Shown piece after piece: positions 1 through 9,982 of a stretch of DNA of 64,000 bases (its first letter is position 1; every line of letters starts with the position of its first letter). The translations under genes were made by a program, and so were the position numbers. The notes below the pieces were generated by a model. That model did not search any database, was not told the origin of the DNA, and saw only the letters and a program-made list of their open reading frames with translations. The stretch is from Spisula solida (lineage: Eukaryota > Mollusca > Bivalvia > Venerida > Mactridae): positions 69,501 through 133,500 of the forward strand of contig OX365956.1 in assembly GCA_947247005.1 (NCBI GenBank), given 5' to 3'.

Positions 1-80
1 TCAGTATGTTAAAGTTGTAGTGATAATATTTTATATTTTCAGTATGTTAAAGTTGTAGTGATAATATTTTATATTTTCAG
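1..80 (+). repeat. Tandem duplication of an intron 3' splice acceptor (38 bp x2)
   Basis: Two exact 38-bp copies (5-42 and 43-80) each end in TATATTTTCAG and are followed by TATG. The second copy is the acceptor of the PSMD1 exon starting at 81; the TCAG at 1-4 is the end of another copy, so the array probably continues left of the window. Each copy therefore carries a plausible acceptor. Use of an upstream one would add 38 or 76 nt and shift the frame. Confidence 0.85.
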
Positions 81-296
81 TATGCACAAGAAACACAGCA
101 TGAGAAGATATTACGAGGTTTAGCTATTGGTATATCATTGACAATGTATGGACGTATGGAGGAAGCTGATGCATTGGTTGAAAGTCTATGTCGTGATAAA
201 GATCCAATACTAAGATGGTCTGGCATGTATACTATTGGTATGGCTTACTGTGGATCCGGAAACAATCAAGCTATTCGTAAACTTCTACATGTTGCT
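81..296 (+). CDS. PSMD1: PSMD1 (26S proteasome Rpn2) internal exon, PC-repeat region
   Basis: This 216-nt exon, phase 0 at both ends, encodes 72 residues from [17 protein letters not shown] through [19 protein letters not shown] to [17 protein letters not shown] recognise it as the central proteasome/cyclosome repeat region of Rpn2 (PSMD1), the large scaffold subunit of the 19S regulatory particle base, which forms an alpha-helical toroid and docks ubiquitin-handling factors. It is preceded by a pyrimidine-rich TTTTCAG acceptor and followed by a consensus GTAAGT donor at 297. It reads straight into the exon at 3499 (LLHVA then VSDVNDDVRR), as in other animal PSMD1 proteins. Only two exons of a protein of about 950 residues are present. 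Both of its splice sites lie in tandem duplications. Confidence 0.95.
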
Positions 297-1016
297 GTAA
301 GTATCAATGAGTAAACTTCTACATGTTGCTGTAAGTATCAATGAGTAAACTTCTACATGTTGCTGTTAGTATCAATGAGTAAACTTCTACATGTTGCTGT
401 AAGTATCAATGAGTAAACTTCTACATGTAGCTGTTAGTATCAATGAGTAAACTTCTACATGTTGCTGTAAGTATCAATGAGTAAACTTCTACATGTTGCT
501 GTAAGTATCAATGAGTAAACTTCTACATGTAGCTGTTAGTATCAATGAGTAAACTTCTACATGTTGCTGTAAGTATCAATGAGTAAACTTCTACATGTTG
601 CTGTAAGTATCAATGAGTAAACTTCTACATGTTGCTGTAAGTATCAATGAGTAAACTTCTACATGTTGCTGTAAGTATCAATGAGTAAACTTCTACATGT
701 AGCTGTTAGTATCAATGAGTAAACTTCTACATGTTGCTGTAAGTATCAATGAGTAAACTTCTACATGTTGCTGTAAGTATCAATGAGTAAACTTCTACAT
801 GTTGCTGTAAGTATCAATTCGTAACCTTCTACATGTTGCTGTAAGTATCAATGAGTAAACTTCTACATGTTGCTGTAAGTATCAATGAGTAAACTACATG
901 TTGCTGTAAGTATCAATGAGTAAACTTCTATATGTAACTGTAAGTATCAATGAGTAAACTTCTACATGTAACTGTAAGTATCAATTTGTAAACTTCTACA
1001 TGTAGCTGTAAGTATC
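297..1016 (+). repeat. 34-bp minisatellite built from the PSMD1 exon end plus 5' splice site
   Basis: About 21 tandem copies of a 34-bp unit follow the exon without a break. Each unit contains the last 18 nt of the exon (AAACTTCTACATGTTGCT), then a donor-like hexamer and ATCAATGAGT. Donor hexamers start at 297, 331, 365, 399, 433 and so on to 1008: 22 in all, 18 GTAAGT and 4 GTTAGT. Use of any distal site would translate VSINE and then stop at TAA. The last units have decayed (AACTGTAAGT, TCAATTTGT). Confidence 0.95.
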
Positions 1017-1039
1017 AAGGACATCATGGTTAAATGTTA

Positions 1040-1135
1040 GATCCTTTACTGAGATGGTCTGGCATGTATACTATTGGTATGGCTCACTGTGGATCCGGGA
1101 ACAATCAAGCTATTTATAAACTTCTACATGTACCT
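1040..1135 (+). pseudogene. PSMD1: Partial duplicate of the PSMD1 exon 3' end
   Basis: A 96-bp copy of exon positions 201-296, differing at 9 sites and still open in the exon's frame ([17 protein letters not shown], then [15 protein letters not shown]). It lacks the 5' part of the exon and a convincing acceptor. Its donor GTAAGT has been moved to 1899 by the transposon at 1136-1892. The sequence GACATCATGGTTAAATGT after the donor at 1008 recurs as GACATCGTGGTTAAATGT after the donor at 1899, so exon tail and intron start were duplicated together. Confidence 0.9.
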
Positions 1136-1892
1136 CAGGCTTCGCGAAAGTGAGAAAAAAAGGCCGGACATCCGGTCCGGCATAAAATAGATTTGGCCGG
1201 ACCGAATCAATTTTGGCCGGACCGAACAATATTAATAGGAAACAGTTAAAAAACCAAATGAAGAGAGATGTATAGATAATGCATGTTCTTCTTAAATTAT
1301 TCAGTGGTAAATTATTTAGAAATGCATTGTTAGCTTTAACACACAGTTAACAAGTGTTTTCAAATAGGCCTAATTAGATAGTTTGCCTTTTCACAATGGG
1401 CTCATTCAGCCCATTCAATGAGCATATATCAGACAGGACTTTCTGTCAAGAGAAATGTTATTTTCATTTTACCATTTAATATCAAACATCTTTAAACTAA
1501 ATCACGTTTTTTTCGTGTTAAAAAGCCCCCTCGGAAATCGTCAAAATAAAAATATATTCAGAAAAAAAATCGCGAACATTCCGGAATCCGTACCGTGTAC
1601 TACGGGTTTTATCCGCATCCAAAAAATAATCAGTTTTCGCGACCTTCATTTCGCTGAATTATTTTACATTTTTGACGATTTCGGAGGGATATCTTATTGA
1701 ATCTCGACGAGAATTTACGAAAAATATTCGTGTTACATTCTTTACAATAATCTTCAACTATGATGTGGGAATATCGCCGTCCAGACTTAAAATCTCCGTC
1801 GGACCAACGGTCCGACATTCAGTCAAATTTTGCCGGACCAAAGCATTTTTTGTCGGTCAGGACCGGCGGACCGACGGTTTTCGCGATGCCTG
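1136..1892. mobile_element. 757-bp TIR DNA transposon (non-autonomous) with 6-bp target duplication
   Basis: The element starts CAGGCTTCGCGAAA and ends in the imperfect inverse TTTTCGCGATGCCTG, flanked by direct GTACCT repeats at 1130-1135 and 1893-1898. The subterminal regions are rich in GGCCGGACCG and GGTCCGAC motifs in opposite orientations, giving extended imperfect inverted repeats. No transposase ORF is present; ORFs of 62-81 codons inside it resemble nothing I know. The superfamily is uncertain: the CAG terminus resembles hAT, but hAT elements normally make 8-bp duplications. Confidence 0.75.
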
Positions 1893-1922
1893 GTACCTGT
1901 AAGTATGCATGACATCGTGGTT

Positions 1923-2092
1923 AAATGTCGGACTCATCATTCAGTCCCCAGTATCCAATGTCTGTCTCATGATCAGGTCCTGGGATATATGTATGTAAAT
2001 GTCGGACTCATCATTCAGTCCCCAGTATCCAATGTCTGTCTCATGATCAGGTCCTGGGATATAAGTATGTAAATGTCAGCCTCATCAGAAGA
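1923..2092 (+). repeat. 74-bp tandem duplication (2 copies plus a partial third)
   Basis: AAATGTCGGACTCATCATTC recurs at 1923 and 1997, and a truncated third copy starts at 2071. The unit includes CCCAGTATCCAATGTCTGTC and ATGATCAGGTCCTGGGATAT. It lies in the PSMD1 intron just after the displaced donor at 1899. Confidence 0.9.
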
Positions 2093-2105
2093 AACATAAT
2101 TTTTT

Positions 2106-2958
2106 GTTGGAAAACATGCGTCATTGCTATAGAAAAACTTGCATCATTGTTGTGAGAACACTTGTATCAATGTTGAGTGAACACTTGTATCATGGTTGTG
2201 TGAACACTTCTATCATTGTTGAGTGAACACTTGTATCATTGTTCAGTGAACACTTGTATCATGGTTGAGTGAACACTTGTATCATGGTTGTGTGAACACT
2301 TGTATCATGGTTGTGTGAACACTTCTATCATTCTTGTGTGAACACTTGTATCATTGTTGTGTGAACACTTGTATCATGGTTGAGTGAACACTTGTGTCAT
2401 TGTTGTGTGAACACTTGTATCGTGGTTGTGTGAACACTTGTATCATGGTGGTGTGAACACTTGTATCATTGTTGTGTGAACACTTGTATCATGGTTGTGT
2501 GAACACTTCTATCATTCTTGTGTGAACACTTGTATCATTGTTGTGTGAACACTTGTATCATTGTTCAGTGAACACTTGTATCATGGTTGAGTGAACACTT
2601 GTATCATGGTTGTGTGAACACTTGTATCATGGTTGTGTGAACACTTCTATCATTCTTGTGTGAACACTTGTATCATTGTTGTGTGAACACTTGTATCATG
2701 GTTGAGTACACATTTGTGTCATTGTTGTGTGAACACTTGTATCGTGGTTGTGTGAACACTTGTATCATGGTGGTGTGAACACTGTATCATTGTTGTGTGA
2801 ACACTTGTATCATGGTTGTGTGAACACTTCTATCATTCTTGTGTGAACACTTGTATCTTTGTTGTGTGAACACTTGTATCATTGTTGAGTGAACACTTGT
2901 ATAATGGTTGTGTTATCACTTGTATCATAATTGTGTGAACACTTGTATCATTGCTCTA
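2106..2958 (+). repeat. 23-bp minisatellite, about 35 copies
   Basis: Core GTGAACACTTGTATCATGGT, with TTGTG, TTGAG and TTCAG variants between copies. The order of variants (CTATCATTC copies, TTGTGTCATT copies) recurs between about 2215-2510 and 2560-2850, suggesting a multi-unit block duplication. The first copies, from about 2106, are degenerate. Confidence 0.9.
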
Positions 2959-3498
2959 TGAGTGACATAGGAAGTATGGATCTGCAGTTAAATGTTATAC
3001 AGTTTGTAGTTACAAGTCTCAGTGGTATACCAGCCTTACATAATGATCAACACTTGATATTCCATTCTCATGATGACTCCCTCGACAAGTACTTGTGACC
3101 CTATTAGGCATTGTCGTAATCTATCTGATTTACGACATAAAAATACCCCAATAAATTGTCTGTCTTGTGTTTTGTCTCATTTATTCTAATTTGTAGGAAT
3201 TTGCGACAAGTTGACTGTAATATGAGAATGTGGTTTTCTCCAAGTTTCTGTCTACTTGGTTGTTTTAATGATAAGTATAGTAGAAAGATTTCTGGTATTG
3301 TAACTAACCATCATTCTGTTACATATAGTATGAAATCACAAGACAGCAGTCATATATCACAAAGATACTCTCCGGAAGAAAAGGCATCTGGAGTTGGGAC
3401 AAAAGAACTTTTTTGTAATTTTCATTTTTGACTGTAAAATTGATTTTGAAAGCATTTATATCCTATGTATAAATGTATGTATATACTATATCCTCTAG
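2959..3498 (+). other. Remainder of the PSMD1 intron, nothing recognised
   Basis: Unique AT-rich sequence. A 91-codon ORF at 3156-3431 has no recognisable domain and is probably chance. The intron ends TATATCCTCTAG at 3498. Confidence 0.6.
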
Positions 3499-3563
3499 GT
3501 AAGTGATGTCAATGATGATGTAAGAAGAGTTGCTGTTACCTCACTAGGATTCTTGTTATTCAG
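3499..3563 (+). CDS. PSMD1: PSMD1 (26S proteasome Rpn2) next internal exon
   Basis: This 65-nt exon continues the Rpn2 frame: VSDVNDDVRRVAVTSLGF followed by LLF and the first two bases of an Arg codon (phase 2 end). It encodes the next stretch of the PC-repeat toroid and joins LLHVA of the preceding exon without gap or overlap, matching the conserved LLHVAVSDVNDDVRR segment of animal PSMD1. The acceptor is CCTCTAG and the donor is CAG|GTAAGAG at 3564. The exon itself starts with GTAAGT, a donor-like hexamer identical to those repeated at the start of the intron. The following exon (expected to begin near TPEQC) was not found by eye in the rest of the window. Confidence 0.93.
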
Positions 3564-4316
3564 GTAAGAGTCTGTGTGTACCGCTGGTCCTAGAGTAGCT
3601 AGATTTATTACGCAATGGAACCATGGTCTTTATATAAATAGAAATACTAGATCAGTACCACACTATATGATTACGTAACAGTTCATGCAGACAAAAAATA
3701 CGCAAGGCAGTTAAAAGTAGTGGTAATTGTAAATACAAAACAAATACTGGAAATAAGTTTTAAGTATTTATTGGGATATCCATCTGTCCTCTAGATTTAT
3801 ACATTGAAAGTAGCTGTATAGTATATATGCTATACTTGATGAACTATTTTGCATGACCCGTTAACATGATTCCTCTGCATTGGCCGAAATTACGCAATTG
3901 CTGACTGACCAGTTTACTTTTGCTAAGATGGTGGCGTAGGAAGAAAAGTAGTTTCAGGCAGTAAAAATGGGGTGCGATTGTTGAAATGTATGTAAAACTA
4001 GTCTTTCTTTGAACAACTAAAAATGAGGATTCAGTTGAGATCCCCTGTATATATTGCCTTGTATGTTAACATTTATATATAATGTGTTAGAATATAACAG
4101 ATGCAGGTGTTGTCTATGTCTGATGCTGCTGGCAACTTTCACACAAGTTTACATGCTGCTGTTATAGACAATTCTGTATCTGGAGTTTAAGTGGTGCACA
4201 TGACTTGTTTTCTCTAAAGGGTTGTTAATATGGTAAATTATCGGATGTTTGTCGACTGTCTATATCTTGTATTACTGCAGCGTGTGCAAGTTTTCACAAT
4301 ATTAGATAAATATACT
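3564..4316 (+). other. PSMD1 intron start, nothing recognised
   Basis: Unique AT-rich intronic sequence after the donor at 3564. I see no exon, RNA gene or repeat here. Confidence 0.6.
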
Positions 4317-4391
4317 CACTGTCAGTAGAAACGCTGCACTGTTCATTGTGTATTATGATTCTTTCACATCTGAGAGCACAGCTAGGTTTGC
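4317..4391 (+). repeat. Orphan copy of the 72-bp repeat found at 5681-6105
   Basis: A single unit (CAGTAGAAACGCTGCACTGT, then TTCACATCTGAGAGCACAGC) matches the A-type unit of the array 1.3 kb downstream. It is separated from that array by the pearl-like element and about 650 bp of other sequence. Confidence 0.85.
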
Positions 4392-4421
4392 CATCAGTCT
4401 GTCAGTTTTGGTTCTAACGGT

Positions 4422-5013
4422 AATTATACCCCACGCACAATGAGTTGTAAGGGGGGGTATACTGGATTCAGCTTGTCTGTCTGTCTGTCCGTCCGTCCGT
4501 AGACGCATTCTTGTGAACGTAACTCCTCCTACAGTTTTTGCAGCATTTGCTTCAAACTTGAACAGATGAACAACCTCAACATGTAGATGTGCATAAAGGA
4601 AAGAATTTGCGCTGCGACGATTTTTGACAGAATTATGGCCCTTTGTACTTTTATGCACTATACAATATATAGTGAACAGTTCTTGTGGATGCAACTCCTC
4701 CTTAAGATTTTGCAGCATTTTCTTGAAACTTTAACAGATGAACAACCTCAACATGTAGATGTGCATAAAGGAAAGATTTTGTGCTGTGACGATTTTTGAC
4801 AGAATTATGGCCCTTTGTCCTTCTATGCACTATACAATATACAGTGAATAGTTCTTGTGTATGCAACTTCTCCTACAGTTTTTGCAGCATTTTCTTCAAA
4901 CTTCAACAGATGAACAACCTCTACATGTAGATGTGCATAAAGAAAAAAATTACCTGCAATGATTTTGCCACGTGGGGGGTATATTAGTCTGCCGAATGGT
5001 GACAGTTCTAGTT
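4422..5013 (+). mobile_element. Pearl-like non-autonomous element, copy 1
   Basis: Begins AATTATACCCC, has a GTCT/GTCC tetranucleotide run (about 4470-4500), then about 2.7 tandem copies of a 172-bp core (TTCTTGTG anchors at 4508, 4680 and 4852), and ends GGGGGGTATATTAGTCTGCC and GACAGTTCTAGTT. The C-run/G-run ends are mutually inverted. A second copy with the same layout is at 24680-25278. This arrangement (inverted ends, tetranucleotide microsatellite, tandem core) is what I recall for the bivalve pearl/MINE family, thought to be Helentron-related. It carries no coding capacity. Confidence 0.75.
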
Positions 5014-5680
5014 GTGGTTGCTATGGCAACAGAAACATTGAAAATAGCTTTATACCGGTAGGGGACTTCTGTATTGCTTGCAATTCTTAATGACTTTCTC
5101 ATTACGTCATATCTCAATTTGTTCAATTACGTCATTTTACTTATTGAAACTAAGTCATCCGGCTATGTCTTTCAGATTTTTTGTTGCTGAAATCGGGCTA
5201 TTCACTGTTTTAATACTGTTACTTAACTTTTGGGACCAAAGGCAGCTAAACTATGTAGTTCAGCAGTTTTACTGTTGTAACTAGGTCATTCAGCGTAGAC
5301 ATTCCGCTTTTTGTTTGCTGAATATTTTCTATTCAGCTTTTTAACAGTTGGAACAAGGGATGTTTAATTTTCTTGGTCGGGAGTGTGTTTGGCACTTCTT
5401 CGTTTTAAGATTTCTGACAGCTAAAACTAGGCATTATAGTAATTTTGCTGTGGAAACTGGGTCATTCAGCTAGTAATTATTTATTATACTTTTCGACAGC
5501 TTGGACTTGTGCGGATCTGTGCTTGTTTAGTTGGGTATTGTGTCTTTGTGTTTTATGTTTCCTGTGCTCGGTTGGTTCAGTTGGGCATTGTGTTTTGTGT
5601 GTTTTTAATGTTTCCTGTGCTCGGCTAGTTAAGTTGAGTGCTGCCTTCCCTGTCTGACTTAATATAAATTTTTTTGTGTA
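5014..5680 (+). other. Unique sequence with scattered short repeats
   Basis: Contains loose copies of an ACTAGGTCATTCAGC-like motif (near 5147, 5277 and 5456) and two copies of TTTCCTGTGCTCGG. No gene is recognised; the ORFs of 68-104 codons here show no domain. Confidence 0.5.
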
Positions 5681-6105
5681 ACTATCAGTAGAAACGCTGC
5701 ACTGTTCAATGTGTGTTATGATTCTTTCACATCTGAGAACACAGCTTGTGTCACTATCAGTAGAAACGCTGCACTGTTCATTGTGTGTCATGATTCCTTC
5801 ATGTCATAGAACATGGCTTGTGTTACTATCAGTAGAAACGCTGCGCTGTTCATTGTGTGTCATGATTCTTTCACATCTGAGAGCACAGCTTGTGTTACTA
5901 TCAGTAGAAACGCTGCACTGTTCATTGTGTGTCATGATTCCTTCATGTCATAGAACATGGCTTGTGTTACTATCAGTAGAAACGCTGCACTGTTCATTGT
6001 GTGTTATGATTCATTCCAATCTGAGAACACAGCTTGTGTCACTATCAGTAGAAAAGCTGCACTGTTCATTGTGTGTTATGATTCCGAACATGAAGTCATG
6101 AAGTA
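5681..6105 (+). repeat. 72-bp minisatellite with alternating A/B units, 6 copies
   Basis: CTATCAGTAGAAACGCTGC recurs every 72 bp (5681, 5753, 5825, 5897, 5969, 6041). Units alternate between an A form (TTTCACATCTGAGA) and a B form (CTTCATGTCATAGAAC), so the real period is a 144-bp dimer. Because 72 is divisible by 3, ORFs of 104 codons (-) and 130 codons (+) arise; neither is a credible gene. Confidence 0.9.
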
Positions 6106-6424
6106 TATATCACAGTTGTGGTAATTTTGCACATTATAGATATCCAGATACTTGTTTGCTCACCTTTTATATTGTTACTACTTATTAGATAGAGTAATTG
6201 ATAGTTTAATTCCCTCAAAGCTCGATGTCATTGGTCAATTAGGCAGGGATAAAATGGAATGGCCACACACTACGACTGTCTCAGTTGAAAGCAATAAAAA
6301 CCACCATAGTTTAATGGCTTTAATAGTGAATCAGTGTTACACAGCGAACCATTTTTGTTGTAAACTATATTCTCTGGTTCTCTAAAATTGCAAATATCTG
6401 CATGATTACACAACAATTGAAGTG
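6106..6424 (+). other. No feature recognised
   Basis: AT-rich intronic sequence between the 72-bp array and the SINE-like head. Confidence 0.5.
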
Positions 6425-6510
6425 GTTTAGTCAATAGCCTAGTGGTAGAGCGTCCTCTTCGAGTGCGGGAGGTTCCAGGTTCAATCCCAAGCTGCACTTT
6501 TGTTTCTTTT
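6425..6510 (+). mobile_element. tRNA-derived SINE-like head (decayed pol III promoter)
   Basis: An A-box-like TAGCCTAGTGG (6435-6445) and a B-box-like GGTTCAATCCC (6478-6488) have tRNA spacing, with an anticodon-arm-like CCTCTTCGAGTGCGGGAGG between them. The arms do not pair well enough for a functional tRNA, and the 5' acceptor strand does not complement the 3' AGCTGC. It therefore looks like the head of an old tRNA-derived SINE rather than a tRNA gene. The tail was not delimited. Confidence 0.6.
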
Positions 6511-7204
6511 GCCATTTAGTTTAGTTTCAACATACCAGTGGTGGTACATGCGTACTATCTTATTCTCTGAAAATACTTTCTTGAACATTTATCTCACTCT
6601 CTGAAAATACTTGCTCTTGCATTTATCTCATTTAATGGTCTCTGTAATAGTTTATTGCATTATTTGCACTTCTAGAGATAGTGAGATATTCTTATATTGA
6701 GAAAATGTTAGAAAATCAATATTAATGTTCGTGGTTATAATGCGTATTGCATTAAACACATGGGACTTTTGTCAGTAACAAATCTCTTTCTTTCCCCGCG
6801 TCTAATAAAAAGTTGCCGACTCAAGCATTTATATCCGTTTATATATTCTGTGACTTGGGTAAATTTGTAACTATGTCTCATTATGAGAACTCGCGTATTA
6901 TTCCTATTAATTTATCTCTGTGAACAGCTATTACATATCCTTAGGAAAAACTATATTTTTTTCTATATTCTTTTCCCATTTCAGAAAATGATAATTCCCA
7001 TCTGACTATGTGGTTTTTGTTTTTCCTGCTGTAATCCTTATAGCGTTAATTAACAATAAAAGTGGTGAACAATGTTTGTACCTCGGGACTTATTACTGAT
7101 TGAATGAATGTATGTAACAGGGTTGTACCAGAAATGGGGGCATCATAGGGCATTAGGTACTTATAGATCTGTGTTTCAATTTCCACTATAAATAATAACT
7201 TTGT
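6511..7204 (+). other. No feature recognised
   Basis: AT-rich unique sequence; only a short CTCTGAAAATACTT duplication near 6563-6612 was noticed. Confidence 0.5.
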
Positions 7205-7432
7205 TACAAATGGTTTCAAAACAAACTATTGACAAGGTGTTTCAAAACAACCCATTGACAAGGTGTTTCTAAACAACCCATTGACAAGGTGTTTCTAAAC
7301 AACCCATTGACAAGGTGTTTCTAAACGACCCATTGACAAGGTGTTTCCAAACGACCCATTGACAAGGTGTTTCCAAACGACCCATTGACAAGGTGTTTCC
7401 AAACGACCCATTGACAAGGTGTTTCCAAACAA
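7205..7432 (+). repeat. 26-bp minisatellite, about 9 copies
   Basis: Core CCATTGACAAGGTGTTTC with AAACAAC/AAACGAC variants. Sequence changes run from left to right (TCAAAAC, then TCTAAAC, then TCCAAAC), as expected for growth by local duplication. Confidence 0.9.
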
Positions 7433-7739
7433 TCATCAGAAAGTAAGTCACTCCAAACCAAACACAGAACATTGGAAAAACAAAATATGATTTTCCCCCA
7501 AAGATTGGATAATAATTGGATGAAAATTTGGGCATTGATTTATAACAGTGTTATGCTCTCTGGCTTAGCAGACTTACTAGACTTAGCAGACCAGGATTTC
7601 CTGTGTCTGAACCAGAAACCAGGCAAAAATAATTAATTGTCTTTGGTGAAGTAGGAGAAGTTTTTGACCTTAGTATGTTACATTTACCTTCCTTTGCCCT
7701 GTCAATTACATCCATTAAATCTTTGAATACAAAGCAGCA
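7433..7739 (+). other. No feature recognised
   Basis: Unique sequence between two minisatellites, with a short repeat of AGCAGACTTACTAGACTTAG. Confidence 0.5.
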
Positions 7740-8127
7740 GAAGAAACTGGAGATGCCGTAAATGACGTATAATTTGTGTAAATGACGTACAATTTGTATA
7801 AATTATGTACAATTTGTGTTACAATTTGTGTAAATGATGTACAATTTGTGTAAATGACGTACAATTTGTATAAATGATGTGCAATATGTGTAAATATTGT
7901 ACAATTTGTGTAAATGACGTGCAATTTGTGTAAATGACGTATAATTTGTATAAATGACGTACAATTTGTGTAAATGATGTACAATTTGTGTAATCGACAT
8001 ACAATTGTGTAAATGACGTACAATTTGTGTAAATAATGTACAATTTGTGTAAATGACGTACAATTTGTGTAAATAATGTACAATTTGTGTAAATGATGTA
8101 CAATTTGTGTAAATGTTGTACCATATG
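7740..8127 (+). repeat. 20-bp minisatellite, about 18 copies
   Basis: Unit ACAATTTGTGTAAATGACGT with ATGT/ACGT and GTGT/GTAT variation. The unit length is not a multiple of three, so three overlapping minus-strand reading frames (86-147 codons) stay open with a 20-residue period; none is a gene. Confidence 0.93.
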
Positions 8128-8254
8128 TAACAGCTCTAGTCAGGAGATAGATTGTCATTTACAGCTGTTAGATTCTCTGTAGTTGTTCTATAGTTTCATA
8201 CCTTTCAGCATATTCTGTCTACTATGGTTATCTTCTATTTCATATTACAGTGAA

Positions 8255-9062
8255 ACTCTTGGTATTACTTCACTTTGACTTTCCTTGGGCTTGAAATTAC
8301 ATCACTTTGACTTTCCTTGGGCTTGACATTACATCACTTTGACTTTCCATGCCCATGACATTACATCACTCTGACTTTCCATGCCCCTGACATTATATCA
8401 CTGACTTTCCATGGCCTTGATATTACATGACTTTGACTTTCCATGGCCTTGACGTTACATGACTTTGACTTTCCATGGTCTTGACATTACATCACTGACA
8501 TTCCATGGTATTGACGTTACATCACTGACTTTCCATGGTCTTGACATTACATCACTGACTTTCCATGGTCATGACGTTACATCACTGACTTTCCATGGTC
8601 TTGACATTACATCACTGACTTTCCATGGTCTTGACGTTACATCACTTACTTTCCATGGTCTTGATGTTACATCACTGACTTTCCATGGTCTTGACGTTAC
8701 ATCACTGACTTTCCATGGTCTTGACGTTACATCACTGACTTTCCATGGTCTTGATGTTACATCACTGACTTTCCATGATCTTGGCATTACATCACTGACT
8801 TTCCATGATCTTGGCATTACATCACTGACATTCCATGGTATTGACGTTACATCACTGACTTTCCATGGTCTTGGCATTACATTACTGACTTTCCATGGTC
8901 TTGATGTTACATCACTGACTTTCCATGGCCTTGGCATTACATCACTGACTTTCCGTGGTCTTGACGTTACATCACTGACTTTCCATGGCCTTGGCATTAC
9001 ATCACTGACTTTCCATGGTCTTGACGTAACATCACTGACTTTCCATGGTCTTGATGTCCCAT
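8255..9062 (+). repeat. 30-bp minisatellite, about 26 copies
   Basis: Core ACATCACTGACTTTCCATGG followed by TCTTGACGTT or TCTTGGCATT. The first few units are 33 bp (extra TTT); later ones are 30 bp. Opposing ORFs of 203 codons (+) and 142 codons (-) exist only because the unit is divisible by 3 and lacks stops. Confidence 0.93.
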
Positions 9063-9982
9063 GGTGTTGATAATCAATTTTTTGTCCTTAACTTTCCTCA
9101 TTACCTTCCAATGCCAAGAACCTGTGGTACTAGAATTGTTAGAACTCATCATTTTAAGGTCATAACCCAATCCGACAAGGACAAATAGGTGATTACTGAA
9201 ATAAGTTAGTACTTGATTATAAATGCTTTAAAATTTAATGAATAAAATAGCAATGAAAATAAAATGTAATTGAAAACTTTGTTATTGTAGCTTTGTTCAT
9301 CACATTGATAGCAGATTGAAAGCGTGCAATAAGTCTCCAGAGTACAATGATGCTAACAATTAATCTCTGTATTTGAATCTTGAAAATTTGTGCAGTATGA
9401 ATATTACTGTACTTTATAAATTATCTGTAAAGTTTTAAATTCAATATCAAATTCTATTCAATTTCACTAGTAATTCACAAAACACTGACCAATTTATGAT
9501 TTACCAAGTTGAGTGTTTCCTCTATTTTTTTCGACCAATCAGAGGGCTTGTTTTTAGAGTACAGTTAAGTATTTGGTGACATTGAGATCATACAAACATA
9601 AATGTGATTAGTTAGTATCCAAGTAACAATCTCATGTACATGTTGCATGTTTAACAGACATTTTGTTCCAATATTTATATGGGATGATAATGACAATGAA
9701 TACACAGTGTACTGTTACAAACTTATTTCCGTTCTTGTTATATGTCGCATGAGATTTCTCAGCATGTGGAAATGTCATTGCTGGTTACACCTGATAGTTG
9801 TCGTGATGAATGCTGTTTTCAGATCAGTTTTCATATTTTAATCAATTTCTCTGTCATTTAAGCACATTTTATGACATTGAATTTCATAACCTTGTTTGTT
9901 TCATTGTCCGAGTGATTATTTCTCATATTTCACATAGCAGTAATTAATGTTCATGACTGTGTACTATGAAAAATAATAGAGT
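9063..9982 (+). other. No feature recognised
   Basis: AT-rich unique intronic sequence, 0.9 kb, no exon or repeat seen. Confidence 0.5.

Noticed and set aside
6432..6500. Functional tRNA gene
   Set aside because: A and B boxes are present but the acceptor stem does not pair and the anticodon stem is imperfect; better explained as a SINE head.
8459..9070. 203-codon ORF with TSLTFHGLDV repeats
   Set aside because: 30-bp minisatellite translation; the opposite strand is open too.
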